From: Streptomyces sp. NK15101
GTDB taxonomy: Bacteria; Actinomycetota; Actinomycetes; Streptomycetales; Streptomycetaceae
DNA length: 57,370 nt
Assembly (NCBI RefSeq): GCF_020400725.1
Contig: NZ_JAINVG010000046.1
Location: forward strand, 1 to 57,370
Direction: 5' to 3'
Positions 40,401 through 48,407 of the stretch are shown in pieces. A model generated the notes under the pieces. The model was not told where the DNA came from, made no database searches, and saw only the letters and a list, made by a program, of their open reading frames with translations. Within the stretch, counting starts at the first letter, position 1. Each line of letters starts with the position of its first letter. Both the position numbers and the translations under genes were made by a program.

Positions 40401-42926
40401 TCAGCCGCCGTGCGTCCACCGCGCCGCCAGCAGCAGCGCGATGTCGTCCGGGCGGGACGTGGCGGCCCTGGCCTCCCGGATCAGCCGGTCGGCCGTCTCC
40501 GTGAGCGACAGCGAGCCCGTCGCGGCGAAGGCGCGGCTCAGCTGCCCGATTCCCTCGTCGATGTCCTGGCCCGGTCGCTCCACCAGACCGTCCGTGAACA
40601 GCGCCAGGACCGCCCCCGGGGCCAGCCGCAACCGCGTCACCGGATACGACGCCCGGACGTCGACGCCCAGGACCATCCCGCCCGCCAGCTCCACCTGCTG
40701 CGCCGTGCCGTCCGGCCGCCTCAGCAGCGGCTGCGGATGTCCCGCCCGCACCGCCCGCGCGTCACCCGTCTCCGGGTCGAGCAGCACGTAGCAGCAGCTC
40801 GCGAACTGCCCCGGGTCCAGATCGATCAGGAGCCGGTTGGTGCCGCGCATCACGTCCTGCGGCCGGTGTCCCCCCAGCGCGAACGCCCGGACGGCACTGC
40901 GCAGCTGCCCCATGGTGGCCGCGGCCGCCACGCCGTGCCCCTGCACGTCGCCGATCACCAGGGCGAGCCGCCCCTGTCCGGTCTCGATCACGTCGTACCA
41001 GTCGCCGCCCACGTCCATGCCCTGCGTGCCCGGCAGATAGCGGCCCACCGTCTCCACCCCCTCCCGCACCGGCAGCCGGTGCGGGAGCAGCGCGTCCTGC
41101 AGCCCCCGCGCGACCGCCGACTCCGTGTCGTACCGCTGCGCCCGTTCCAGCGCCTGCGCGATCAGCCCCGCCAGCGCCGTGAGGACGGTCCGTTCCTCCG
41201 GACTGAAGCCGCGCGGCGAGTCGAAGCCGAGGATGCAGGAGCCCACCGGCCGGCCCGAGGCGATCAGGGGAAGGAAGGCCCGCGCGCCCGAGTGCGCGTC
41301 CATCGGGAGATCCGGATAGGCCCGCCCCAGCTGCTCCATGGACTCGAAGAAGAGCGGCCTGCCGGTCGTCAGGGTCTCCACCCCCGGCACGTGGGAGTCC
41401 AGGGCCACGCCGTCGAAGGGCTCGAGGAAACCCGGCGGGAAGCCCGTCTCCCAGGCCAGATAGAGCCGTCGGTCGCTCAGCAGGTAGATCGCCAGCTGCC
41501 GTCCGCCGAAGGCCGGCAGCAGCTCCTCCGTCACCACCGCCGACACCTGGCGCGCCGTCACCGCCTCGGAGAGCGCGATCGCCAGGGCCACCGGCCGGTA
41601 CAGCGCCGCCGCCCGGTCGTCCGGCGCCGACAGGACGTCGTCCGTCCGCCGTTCGCTCGCCGTCGGAGCCGGGGGCGCCGGATCCTCTTCCGGCACCAGC
41701 ACCATCGTCACCCCGTCCCGGCCCGGGTGGAGCGAGACCGACAGCCACCGGCCCCGCTCCGGACGGGCCAGGAAGTGCACCGGCTCGCCGGAGAGCAGGG
41801 CGGCGCGCAGCTGCTCCTCGTGGAAGGGGTGACCGAACCAGGGCAGCGCCTCCCACAGCGGCCGCCCCGCCAGAGCCCCCCGCGGCCTGCCCAGCAGGTG
41901 CTCCGTCTGCTCGTTGAGGTAGGTGACGCGGCCGAGCCGGTCGACGGCCAGGATGGCCCGCGGCAGCCGGTCCGTGGCGTCCGAGCCGACCAGCCCCGTA
42001 CCGAGGTCCACCAGCGTCCCCTCCAGTCGGCCGCCCGTGGCTTCCGTGCCCGGCCCGCTCCGCCGCGCACGCCCGGACACCTCAAGCAGGTGCAGGCCGC
42101 CGTCCGGCCCTCGCAGCCGGAGCCTGCGGACCGACGGCCGGCCGTCCGTGCCCGTCGCCTGCCGGGCCGCCGCCCACAGCGCGTACCCGTCCTCGGGATC
42201 GAGGAAGGACGTCAGCACCTCGATCGAACAGGGCGAGGAGACACCCGCTCCGAGGACGGCGAGGAGCCCTTCGTCCAGCGTGACCGTGCCCGTGTCCAGG
42301 TCCCAGGCGAAGGAGCCGAAGCGGACCGGCGGTCCCGAAGCGGTGGGCAGCTGCACGCACACCGGATCCCCGGGCCACTCGACCTCGGTCCCCCGCCGGG
42401 CCAGATCGGCCAGGGCCTCACCGAGGCGGAGCGCGTCCCCGGTCATCCGGTTCCGGTCCCGCGCGTTCACCGGCACCCCCGGGGTCGGCGCCCGCAGTAC
42501 CACGAGCACGCCGAAGCGCTCGCGGCCCGCGACCACCGGCGCGTACAGCGAGGCGAACGGGAACGGCAGGCTCGCCACCAGCTGGGGGAAGCGCTGCATG
42601 GCCTCCTCGACGTCGGCGAGATGGACGGACTGGCCCGAGCGGTGCACCTCCGCCACGGGGAACGGCCGGTTCGCGTGCATCCGCCACCACGGCCGGAACA
42701 GCGGCCCCGGCAGCCCCACCAGGACCGCGAGCCGCAGCAGCCCCGGGGTCCCGGAGCGCAGGTACACCCCGCCCGCGTAACCACCGACCTCCTCCACCGC
42801 CGCGAGGGCCGCCTCGGCGAGGACCCATGTGAGCGCGCGGGAAGCAGGCCCGTTGTCGGCTCCGTTCCCGGACGGACTCCCGGTGCCGCCCGCCGGGCCG
42901 GGGCCGGACGCGCCGTGCGAGGTCAC
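40401..42926 (-). CDS. Multisensor GAF-PAS-PAS-GAF-SpoIIE phosphatase
   Basis: 841 residues from GTG. Approximate domains: GAF 30-185, PAS 200-310 (FGSFAWDLDTGTVTLDEG), PAS 340-445 (ILAVDRLGRVTYLNEQTEHLLGRP), GAF 470-620 (AIYLLSDRRLYLAWETGFPPG, SCILGFDSPRGFSPEERTVL), PP2C 640-841 (VGGDWYDVIETG, VIGDVQGHGVAAA, AGHPQPLL, LALFTDGLVERPG, RPDDIALLLA). The nine hexamer bases CATCCT plus 6 bases before GTG fit a leaderless start. A 27-bp repeat region lies just upstream. Works in a partner-switching circuit. Confidence 0.85.
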   Translation of the reverse strand: MTSHGASGPGPAGGTGSPSGNGADNGPASRALTWVLAEAALAAVEEVGGYAGGVYLRSGTPGLLRLAVLVGLPGPLFRPWWRMHANRPFPVAEVHRSGQSVHLADVEEAMQRFPQLVASLPFPFASLYAPVVAGRERFGVLVVLRAPTPGVPVNARDRNRMTGDALRLGEALADLARRGTEVEWPGDPVCVQLPTASGPPVRFGSFAWDLDTGTVTLDEGLLAVLGAGVSSPCSIEVLTSFLDPEDGYALWAAARQATGTDGRPSVRRLRLRGPDGGLHLLEVSGRARRSGPGTEATGGRLEGTLVDLGTGLVGSDATDRLPRAILAVDRLGRVTYLNEQTEHLLGRPRGALAGRPLWEALPWFGHPFHEEQLRAALLSGEPVHFLARPERGRWLSVSLHPGRDGVTMVLVPEEDPAPPAPTASERRTDDVLSAPDDRAAALYRPVALAIALSEAVTARQVSAVVTEELLPAFGGRQLAIYLLSDRRLYLAWETGFPPGFLEPFDGVALDSHVPGVETLTTGRPLFFESMEQLGRAYPDLPMDAHSGARAFLPLIASGRPVGSCILGFDSPRGFSPEERTVLTALAGLIAQALERAQRYDTESAVARGLQDALLPHRLPVREGVETVGRYLPGTQGMDVGGDWYDVIETGQGRLALVIGDVQGHGVAAAATMGQLRSAVRAFALGGHRPQDVMRGTNRLLIDLDPGQFASCCYVLLDPETGDARAVRAGHPQPLLRRPDGTAQQVELAGGMVLGVDVRASYPVTRLRLAPGAVLALFTDGLVERPGQDIDEGIGQLSRAFAATGSLSLTETADRLIREARAATSRPDDIALLLAARWTHGG

Positions 42927-43023
42927 ACAGCCAGGATGCCCCCGTACCCGGAGGGACGCGAAAGCACCCGGATCCCGGTCATGAGGCGTGCCGGTGTCCG
43001 GGACCGGGGACGTGCCGAGGCGC

Positions 43024-43137
43024 CTTCCCGCCCCGGATCCGACGCGGTGTCTCCCCGCCCCGGATCCGACGCGGTGTCTCCCCGCCCCGGACCCGGACGT
43101 GTCGAGGTGTCTTCCCGCCCCGGATCCGACGCGCTCC
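43024..43137. repeat. 27-33-bp tandem repeat array, four units
   Basis: Head-to-tail units of CTTCCCGCCCCGGATCCGAC plus a GCGGTGT tail, 27 bases each at 43024 and 43051, 33 bases at 43078 and about 27 at 43111. No spacers, so not CRISPR. It fills the 316-base gap between the phosphatase and hydrolase genes, which otherwise contains no gene. Confidence 0.85.
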
Positions 43138-43245
43138 CGCGCGCCCCTCCCGATGGTGTTGACCCCACGCGCCCGCGCCGTCACACTCGGTCGTCGACCG
43201 CCGCCGTCGGCGCGCGGCGGCACGACCTCGCGAGCAGGGGGCATG

Positions 43246-44010
43246 ATGACGGGGCAGGTTCTTCCGTACGACGTACACGGCGAGGGTCCTCGGAGGACCC
43301 TCGTGCTGCACAACTGGTTCGGCGACCGGACCAGCTTCGCCCCGCTGCGCGCCCATCTGGACGGCGGCTTCGGCACGTACGCCTTCCTCGACTGCCGGGG
43401 CTACGGCGACGCCCTCGACCACGCGGGCGCGTACACCATGGAGGAGGTCGCGGCCGACGCCCTGGCGGTCGCCGACGACCTCGGCTGGGACTCGTTCTCC
43501 GTCATCGGCCACTCGATGGGCGGCAAGGCGGCCCAGCTGATGCTGCTCGACGCCCCCGACCGGATCAGCTCGATCATCGGCGTCTCACCGGTCTCCGCCG
43601 CCGGTTTCCCGCTCGACGGGGAGACCTGGGAACTCTTCGCCGGAGCCGCCGACGAACCGGCCAACCGGCGCGCGATCATCGACAACACCACCGGCGGCCG
43701 CTACGACGACGCGTGGCTGAGCGCACTCGTCGACCGTTCCGTCACCCGCTCGTCCCCGACGGCCTTCCGCGCCTACCTGGACTCCTGGTCCCGCGCCGAC
43801 TTCCACGAGCGGGTCCGCGACAACCCCACCCCCGTCCTGCTCGTCGTCGGCGCCCACGACCCCGCGCTCGGGTCCGAGGCGATGGAGGCCACCTGGCTGC
43901 GCTGGTACCCCAACGCCCGCCTCGAAGTCCTCAAGGACGCCGGTCACTACGCCCCCGAGGAGACCCCGCAGGCACTCGCCGAGGCCATCGAGGCCTTCCT
44001 CGGCGCCTGA
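43246..44010 (+). CDS. Alpha/beta-fold hydrolase
   Basis: 254 residues; of two adjacent ATGs the second (43246) has better spacing to AGGGGG. Alpha/beta hydrolase with HNWFGDRTSF (oxyanion), nucleophile Ser in GHSMGGKAAQLML, Asp in GAHDPALG and His in DAGHYAPEETP. FLDCRGYGDALD between strands is common in perhydrolase/epoxide-hydrolase relatives. Substrate unknown. Confidence 0.85.
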   Translation: MTGQVLPYDVHGEGPRRTLVLHNWFGDRTSFAPLRAHLDGGFGTYAFLDCRGYGDALDHAGAYTMEEVAADALAVADDLGWDSFSVIGHSMGGKAAQLMLLDAPDRISSIIGVSPVSAAGFPLDGETWELFAGAADEPANRRAIIDNTTGGRYDDAWLSALVDRSVTRSSPTAFRAYLDSWSRADFHERVRDNPTPVLLVVGAHDPALGSEAMEATWLRWYPNARLEVLKDAGHYAPEETPQALAEAIEAFLGA

Positions 44011-44119
44011 GGTTCCCGGTCCCGGCTTCCGGCCTCATCCGAAGGTCGACGGAGCCGACGACTTTCGAGGACAGCGGCGGGGCTCCTCGGCAACGGATCA
44101 TCGTGCTCACGACCTCAGG

Positions 44120-44142
44120 GGGCGGTCTTGCAGGGACCGCCC
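44120..44142. terminator. Hairpin between hydrolase and LURP-one genes
   Basis: GGGCGGTC-TTGCAGG-GACCGCCC, perfect 8-bp stem, 22 bases before the next ATG. It could end the hydrolase transcript or form a 5' structure for the next gene. Confidence 0.45.
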
Positions 44143-44164
44143 ACGACCGGCAGGAGCACGACCG

Positions 44165-44761
44165 ATGGGCCTCGCACAGTCGCAACACCGCTTCCTCGTC
44201 CGGCAGAAGGTGACGCCCATGGCCAACCGCTACCTGGTGCACACTGTCGGGCCGGACGGGAGGGAGGGCGAACTCGTCGCCTTCGCCCACCAGAAGAGGA
44301 TGGCGCTCAAGGAGCACGTCACCTTCTACACAGACGAGTCCCGGCGTCAGGTCCTCTTCACCTTCAAGGCCCGTCAGGTCGTCGACCTCGGCGCGACCTA
44401 CGACGTGGCCGGCGCCTCCGGCGCCCGACTGGGCGGTTTCCGGAAGGACTTCGGCGCGTCCCTGCTGCGGAGCACCTGGCACCTGAGCCGGGAGGGCGAG
44501 GAGGGGGAGGCCACCGGGCAGGAGCGGAACCGGGCGGTGGCGCTGCTGCGACGGGCCTGGGATCTCCTGCCCTTCGTCGACCTCGTCCCGTTCGTGGTGC
44601 CGTACCACTTCGACTTCGCCGACGGCGGGCGGCCCGTCATGTCCGTCGACAAGCTCCTCGGCATCCGGGACCGGTACGTGCTCGACATAGCCGATCCGGA
44701 GCTCGACCGGCGGCTCGCCATAGCCCAGACCGTGGCCCTCGACGCACTGCAGTCCCGCTGA
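44165..44761 (+). CDS. LURP-one-related / scramblase-fold protein
   Basis: 198 residues. The LURP-one/tubby-like pattern is seen: RYLVHTVGPDGREG near the N-terminus, then HVTFYTDESRRQVLFTFKARQVVDLGATYDV, followed by a linker (EGEEGEATGQERNR) and a second strand region ending in LLGIRDRYVLDIADPELDRRLAIAQTVALDALQ. Bacterial members are uncharacterised; a role in lipid or small-ligand binding is only a family guess. Its stop lies inside a tandem repeat array. Confidence 0.72.
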   Translation: MGLAQSQHRFLVRQKVTPMANRYLVHTVGPDGREGELVAFAHQKRMALKEHVTFYTDESRRQVLFTFKARQVVDLGATYDVAGASGARLGGFRKDFGASLLRSTWHLSREGEEGEATGQERNRAVALLRRAWDLLPFVDLVPFVVPYHFDFADGGRPVMSVDKLLGIRDRYVLDIADPELDRRLAIAQTVALDALQSR

Positions 44762-44832
44762 CCGGGCCGCCTCACCGACCCCGCTGACCGGCCGCCCCAC
44801 CGACCCCGCTGACCGGCCGCCCCACCGACCCT
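44758..44832. repeat. 25-26-bp tandem repeat, three units over a stop codon
   Basis: Units beginning GCTGACCGG and ending CCACCGACCC(C/T), in three copies. The first includes the LURP-one TGA. No gene lies between 44762 and 44958, which otherwise holds the promoter and ribosome site of the next gene. Confidence 0.75.
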
Positions 44833-44958
44833 GCAGGCCCGCGGTCCGGGCACCTCGTCGACCCGGGCGACGCGTCTACCCTGGAGAGACGGGCAGGGGA
44901 CGGGGCACTCCGTTCCTCCCCGCGCCCGAGCCGCGCACCAGCGGAAGGGCGGCGGACC

Positions 44959-46263
44959 ATGTTCTTCAGCGATCGCACCGACGCGGGGCGGCAGCTCGCC
45001 GCCAGGCTCGACCACCTCAAGGGCCATGACGTGGTGGTCCTCGGGCTTCCACGGGGCGGTGTGCCGGTGGCGGCGGAGGTCGCCGAGGCCCTCGACGCGC
45101 CGCTCGACATCTGTCTGGTGCGGAAGCTCGGTGTGCCGCACCAGCCGGAGCTCGCGATGGGGGCGCTCGGGGAGGGAGGCGTGCGGGTGCTCAACGAGCG
45201 GGTGCTCCGCGAGACCCGGGTGAGTGACCGCGACCTCGCCGCGGTGGAGGAGCGTGAGCACGCCGAGCTCGACCAGCGCGCCCGCCGGTACAGGGGCGCC
45301 AGGCCCTCCGTGCCCCTCGACGGCCGGACGGTCGTCGTGGTCGACGACGGACTGGCGACGGGGGCCACGGCGCTGGCGGCCTGCCGTGTGGTCCGGGCCC
45401 GGGGCGCCGCCAGGATCGTCCTCGCCGTCCCGGTGGCACCCCGGGGCTGGACGACCCGCGTCGGCGACGATGCCGACGAGGCCGTCAGCGTGCACACGCC
45501 GGACCTCTTCTTCGCGATCGGGCAGTTCTACGGGGACTTCTCGCAGACCCCGGACGCCGAGGTCATCGCCTGCCTGGAACGGAGCAGAGCCGCGCGGGAA
45601 CCCGTCGGACAGGGCACGGACGTGCGGATCCCGGTCTCCGGCGTCACCCTCGGCGGACGGCTCACGGTGCCCGGCGGCGCCGGTGGCGTCGTCCTGTTCG
45701 CCCACGGCAGCGGCAGCAGCCGACACAGCCCCCGGAACCGGGCGGTCGCCGGGGTGCTCAACCGGGCAGGCCTCGGGACGCTCCTCTTCGACCTGCTGAC
45801 CGAGGAGGAGGCGGGGGACCGGGAGCGCGTCTTCGACACCCCGCTCCTCGCCGGGCGGCTCGCCGGGGCCACGGAGTGGCTGGCGGGGAGACCCGAGGGC
45901 ACGGGACTCCCGCTCGGGTACTTCGGCGCGAGCACGGGCGCGGCCGCCGCGCTGTGGGCGGCCGCCGACCCCGCGTCACCGGTGAGCGCCGTCGTCTCGC
46001 GCGGCGGCCGGCCGGACCTCGCGGCCGAGCACCTGGCCGGGGTGCGAGCCCCGACGCTCCTGGTGGTGGGCGGCGCGGACCCGATGGTCCTGGACCTCAA
46101 CCGGCGGGCCCTGGCCCTGCTGCGCTGTGAGAACCGGCTCGCCGTGGTGGGGGGCGCCGGCCACCTCTTCGAGGAGCCGGGAGCCCTGGAGGAGGTGGCG
46201 GACCTCGCCACCTCCTGGTTCGCCGAGCACTTCCGGCCTCGGGGGATCAGTACGCCGAGTTGA
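44959..46263 (+). CDS. Phosphoribosyltransferase-dienelactone hydrolase fusion protein
   Basis: 434 residues. Residues 1-215 are a type I phosphoribosyltransferase with the PRPP loop VVVVDDGLATGATALA and GLPRGGVPVAAEVA; residues 225-430 are an alpha/beta hydrolase with nucleophile Ser in GASTGAAAA, Asp in VVGGADPMV and His in GGAGHLFEEP. The fusion occurs in several actinobacteria; the combined function is unknown. Starts at ATG with a GGAAGG Shine-Dalgarno. Its last 17 bases overlap the convergent LysM gene. Confidence 0.88.
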   Translation: MFFSDRTDAGRQLAARLDHLKGHDVVVLGLPRGGVPVAAEVAEALDAPLDICLVRKLGVPHQPELAMGALGEGGVRVLNERVLRETRVSDRDLAAVEEREHAELDQRARRYRGARPSVPLDGRTVVVVDDGLATGATALAACRVVRARGAARIVLAVPVAPRGWTTRVGDDADEAVSVHTPDLFFAIGQFYGDFSQTPDAEVIACLERSRAAREPVGQGTDVRIPVSGVTLGGRLTVPGGAGGVVLFAHGSGSSRHSPRNRAVAGVLNRAGLGTLLFDLLTEEEAGDRERVFDTPLLAGRLAGATEWLAGRPEGTGLPLGYFGASTGAAAALWAAADPASPVSAVVSRGGRPDLAAEHLAGVRAPTLLVVGGADPMVLDLNRRALALLRCENRLAVVGGAGHLFEEPGALEEVADLATSWFAEHFRPRGISTPS

Positions 46264-47128
46264 CGTTGTCGATGGAGCCGTAGCGGTCGGCCGCGTAGTT
46301 GCAGGCGGCGGTGATGTTGGCGACCGGGTCGAACAGGTCCATGGAGGTGCCGGGCACGTGGTAGGCGAGGAAGGTCGGCTCGATGACCTGGAGCAGGCCC
46401 TTGGAGGGGGTGCCGGCGGCCGCGTTGGAGTCCCAGAGGTTGATGGCCCGGGGGTTTCCGGACGACTCGCGCATGATGTTGCGGAGGATCCCGTCGTAGG
46501 AGCCGGGGATGCCGTGCTGGCCCATGATGGCCAGGGACTCCCGGATCCAGCCGTCGAGGTTGTCGGCGTAGTTCGTGGCGGCGGCGGGGGCCGCCTGACC
46601 GGCGGGGGCGGCGGCCGGGGCGGCCTGCGCGGCGGAGGCGCCCGTGCCGGTGGCGACGGCGGGAGCGGCCGGCCGGCGCTCGGAGCGGCTCGCCCGTTCG
46701 GTCGTGGCGGACTTCTTGGCCTTCGCCTGCGTGGGGGCGGCCTTGGCGGAATCCCGACGGATCGTCAGTTCGAGACCGGGGTGAATGAGTGACGGATTGT
46801 CACCCACCGTGCTCTTGTTGGCGCGGTAAAGGCTCTTCCAGCCGCCCTGAATTCCCTTCTTGTGGGCGATCAGGGAAAGCGAGTCGCCGCTCACGACGGT
46901 GTACGTGTGCGCGGCGGCCGGGGCGGCGGGGGCCTTGGGCGCGGCCTGCGGGGCGGGAGCGGCGAGGGACTGGGTGGCGATCTCCGGGGCGCCGGACACG
47001 GGCGCGGCGCCGGCGACGGCCGGGGTGACGAGCGGCAGGGTGAGTGCGGCGCCACCCGTGCCGACCAGGGCGAGGCCGCGGGAGACGCGGCTGCGGCGGG
47101 GGCGGCGGTGCTTACCGTGAGCAGGCAT
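46247..47128 (-). CDS. LysM-transglycosylase (SLT) cell-wall hydrolase
   Basis: 293 residues. Export signal at 1-42 with a basic n-region (GKHRRPRRSRVSRG). LysM at 74-124 (HTYTVVSGDSLSLIAHKKG, IHPGLELTI), an Ala/Pro/Lys-rich linker 125-186, then an SLT-like domain (187-293; IMRESSGNPRAIN with the catalytic Glu, SKGLLQVIEPTFLAYHVPG). Similar Streptomyces proteins cleave peptidoglycan during germination and growth. A ydaO c-di-AMP riboswitch in the leader (47140-47270) controls it. Confidence 0.9.
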   Translation of the reverse strand: MPAHGKHRRPRRSRVSRGLALVGTGGAALTLPLVTPAVAGAAPVSGAPEIATQSLAAPAPQAAPKAPAAPAAAHTYTVVSGDSLSLIAHKKGIQGGWKSLYRANKSTVGDNPSLIHPGLELTIRRDSAKAAPTQAKAKKSATTERASRSERRPAAPAVATGTGASAAQAAPAAAPAGQAAPAAATNYADNLDGWIRESLAIMGQHGIPGSYDGILRNIMRESSGNPRAINLWDSNAAAGTPSKGLLQVIEPTFLAYHVPGTSMDLFDPVANITAACNYAADRYGSIDNVNSAY

Positions 47129-47139
47129 GACGGTTTCCT

Positions 47140-47270
47140 CTCCGGCGCCTGCGGGGTGAGCTGTCGGGTTCGGACGGGAGATGTCCGGCCGCGCGCACGC
47201 GGCTTCACCCCGAGCCGTTCCGGATTCCGGACCGGCGTATTCGTGGGTCCCCCGCTCCTGCCGTCGGGTG
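47140..47270 (-). ncRNA. ydaO-type c-di-AMP riboswitch
   Basis: Read on the minus strand: ACCCGACGGCAGGAGCGGGG near the 5' end, GGGGTGAAGCCGCG in the middle, and the hallmark GAACCCGACAGCTCACCCCG followed by CAGGCGCCGGAGAG at the 3' end, close to the start codon. These are the conserved strands of the ydaO-yuaA fold. Loss of expression on c-di-AMP binding is the usual outcome for cell-wall hydrolase genes in Streptomyces. Confidence 0.88.
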
Positions 47271-47326
47271 AAAAGGGAGGTTTACCGAGCGGCGGCAGGA
47301 TTGGGCGTTCCGCTCGAATGGAGGTG

Positions 47327-47356
47327 ACCGTAGGCCAGTAATGCGGCGGATAACAA
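47327..47356 (-). promoter_or_regulatory. Promoter of the riboswitch-LysM gene
   Basis: TTGTTA (47351-47356), 18-base spacer, TACGGT (47327-47332) on the minus strand, about 55 bases before the riboswitch. The rest of the gap up to 47650 is AT-richer than its surroundings and shows no gene. Confidence 0.5.
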
Positions 47357-47654
47357 GGGGAGTGGGTGCCGGATATCCGGAAATGGATCACATAATTCGG
47401 AGAATTCAAGATCGATGCCCTCCGGGAGGTGGCGAACTTCCTTGCCCGGTACGGGGCGGGGGAGGGCGGTGCCGGGCCGTGGGGCCGCGTGAGTGAGTCG
47501 CGTCACTCGAAGCGCAATGTCCTATATGGTGTGTAATTCCGTTCATGAGTAAATGAGGTGATAATCCACCCGATGGGGGGTTGGTCGGGAGGGGGGAAGA
47601 GGGTGTGAGATGGGCGACTCTCCGCGTAAGAGCAAAAGTCGCAAAACCGACATT

Positions 47655-47670
47655 CCATCTTGAAAGATGG
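47655..47670. promoter_or_regulatory. Inverted repeat CCATCTT-GA-AAGATGG
   Basis: Perfect 7-base arms with a 2-base centre, 27-42 bases before the ATG at 47697. Could be a repressor site or a small leader hairpin. Confidence 0.4.
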
Positions 47671-47696
47671 AGGGAGTCGACCCAGGAGACACTCCT

Positions 47697-48299
47697 ATGC
47701 CGCCCTCCACCTCCCTGCTCAGCCCCGACACCCTCGACCGCGAGGCGGCCGCCCTCTTCGAGAGCGCGACCTGGCAGCGGATCGTCACGGACTGGACCGC
47801 CCCCCAGGAGTCGCCGCCGGCGGAGGAGGGCTGGCGGGCGCTGCTCAGCGTGCCGGTGGACCGGCTCGTGGCCGACGCCCTGGCCGCCCTGCCCCCGGAG
47901 CTCCCCGCCGAGCGCCGTATCCCGGGGCGGCTCGGCGCTGTACTACCGGACCGGTTGCACACCTGGCGCCGCATCGGGCAGACCGAGCTCCGCCCCTCGG
48001 TCCACCTCGGCTACGCGCGCCTGGTGCTGACGGAGTGGGGCTGGCAGAACGCCCCGTACAAGCTGCGTGACGCACGGGGCGCCCGGTGTGTCTGCGGTGC
48101 TCTCCTCGCCGCCCACCGGCTCGGCTACGGCAGCGCCGACACCATGAACGAGGCGGCCGCCTGGATCATGACCGAGCTGCGGTCGCGCGGGTGGCAGGGG
48201 CTGATCGGGCCGTGGAACAGGGCCCCCGGCCGCACCGGGGCGGACGCGGTGGCGCTCCTCGACGCCACGGTCCGCCGCGCCGCGCACGCCGGCCGCTGA
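47697..48299 (+). CDS. Hypothetical protein resembling DUF6197
   Basis: 200 residues; ATG with GGAG 9 bases upstream. Residues 120-200 have the features of DUF6197-like proteins: a CVCGALLAAHRLGYG segment with two Cys, then AAWIMTELRSRGW and GPWNRAPGRTGADAVALLDATVRRAA. The first 120 residues are less typical and helical. No catalytic residues known. Expressed alone and followed by a strong hairpin. Confidence 0.6.
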   Translation: MPPSTSLLSPDTLDREAAALFESATWQRIVTDWTAPQESPPAEEGWRALLSVPVDRLVADALAALPPELPAERRIPGRLGAVLPDRLHTWRRIGQTELRPSVHLGYARLVLTEWGWQNAPYKLRDARGARCVCGALLAAHRLGYGSADTMNEAAAWIMTELRSRGWQGLIGPWNRAPGRTGADAVALLDATVRRAAHAGR

Positions 48300-48354
48300 C
48301 ACCGCGCACGCCGGCCGCCGGCACCGCGCGCCTGTCGCCGACGTCGCGCCCCCG

Positions 48355-48394
48355 GTGCCGGGCGGCGGCCGCCCGGAAGGCCGCCGCCCGGCAC
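48355..48394. terminator. Bidirectional terminator between hypothetical and phospholipase genes
   Basis: Perfect 16-bp stem (48355-48370 with 48379-48394) and 8-base loop GCCCGGAA, between convergent stops. Confidence 0.88.
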
Positions 48395-48407
48395 GCGGGG
48401 GAGGGGA

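Noticed and set aside
43024..43137. CRISPR array
   Set aside because: Units are contiguous without unique spacers and there are no cas genes.
40410..44213. A 1267-codon plus-strand frame
   Set aside because: Shadow of the minus-strand phosphatase gene and of the plus-strand hydrolase gene; composition is low-complexity Arg/Gln/His.
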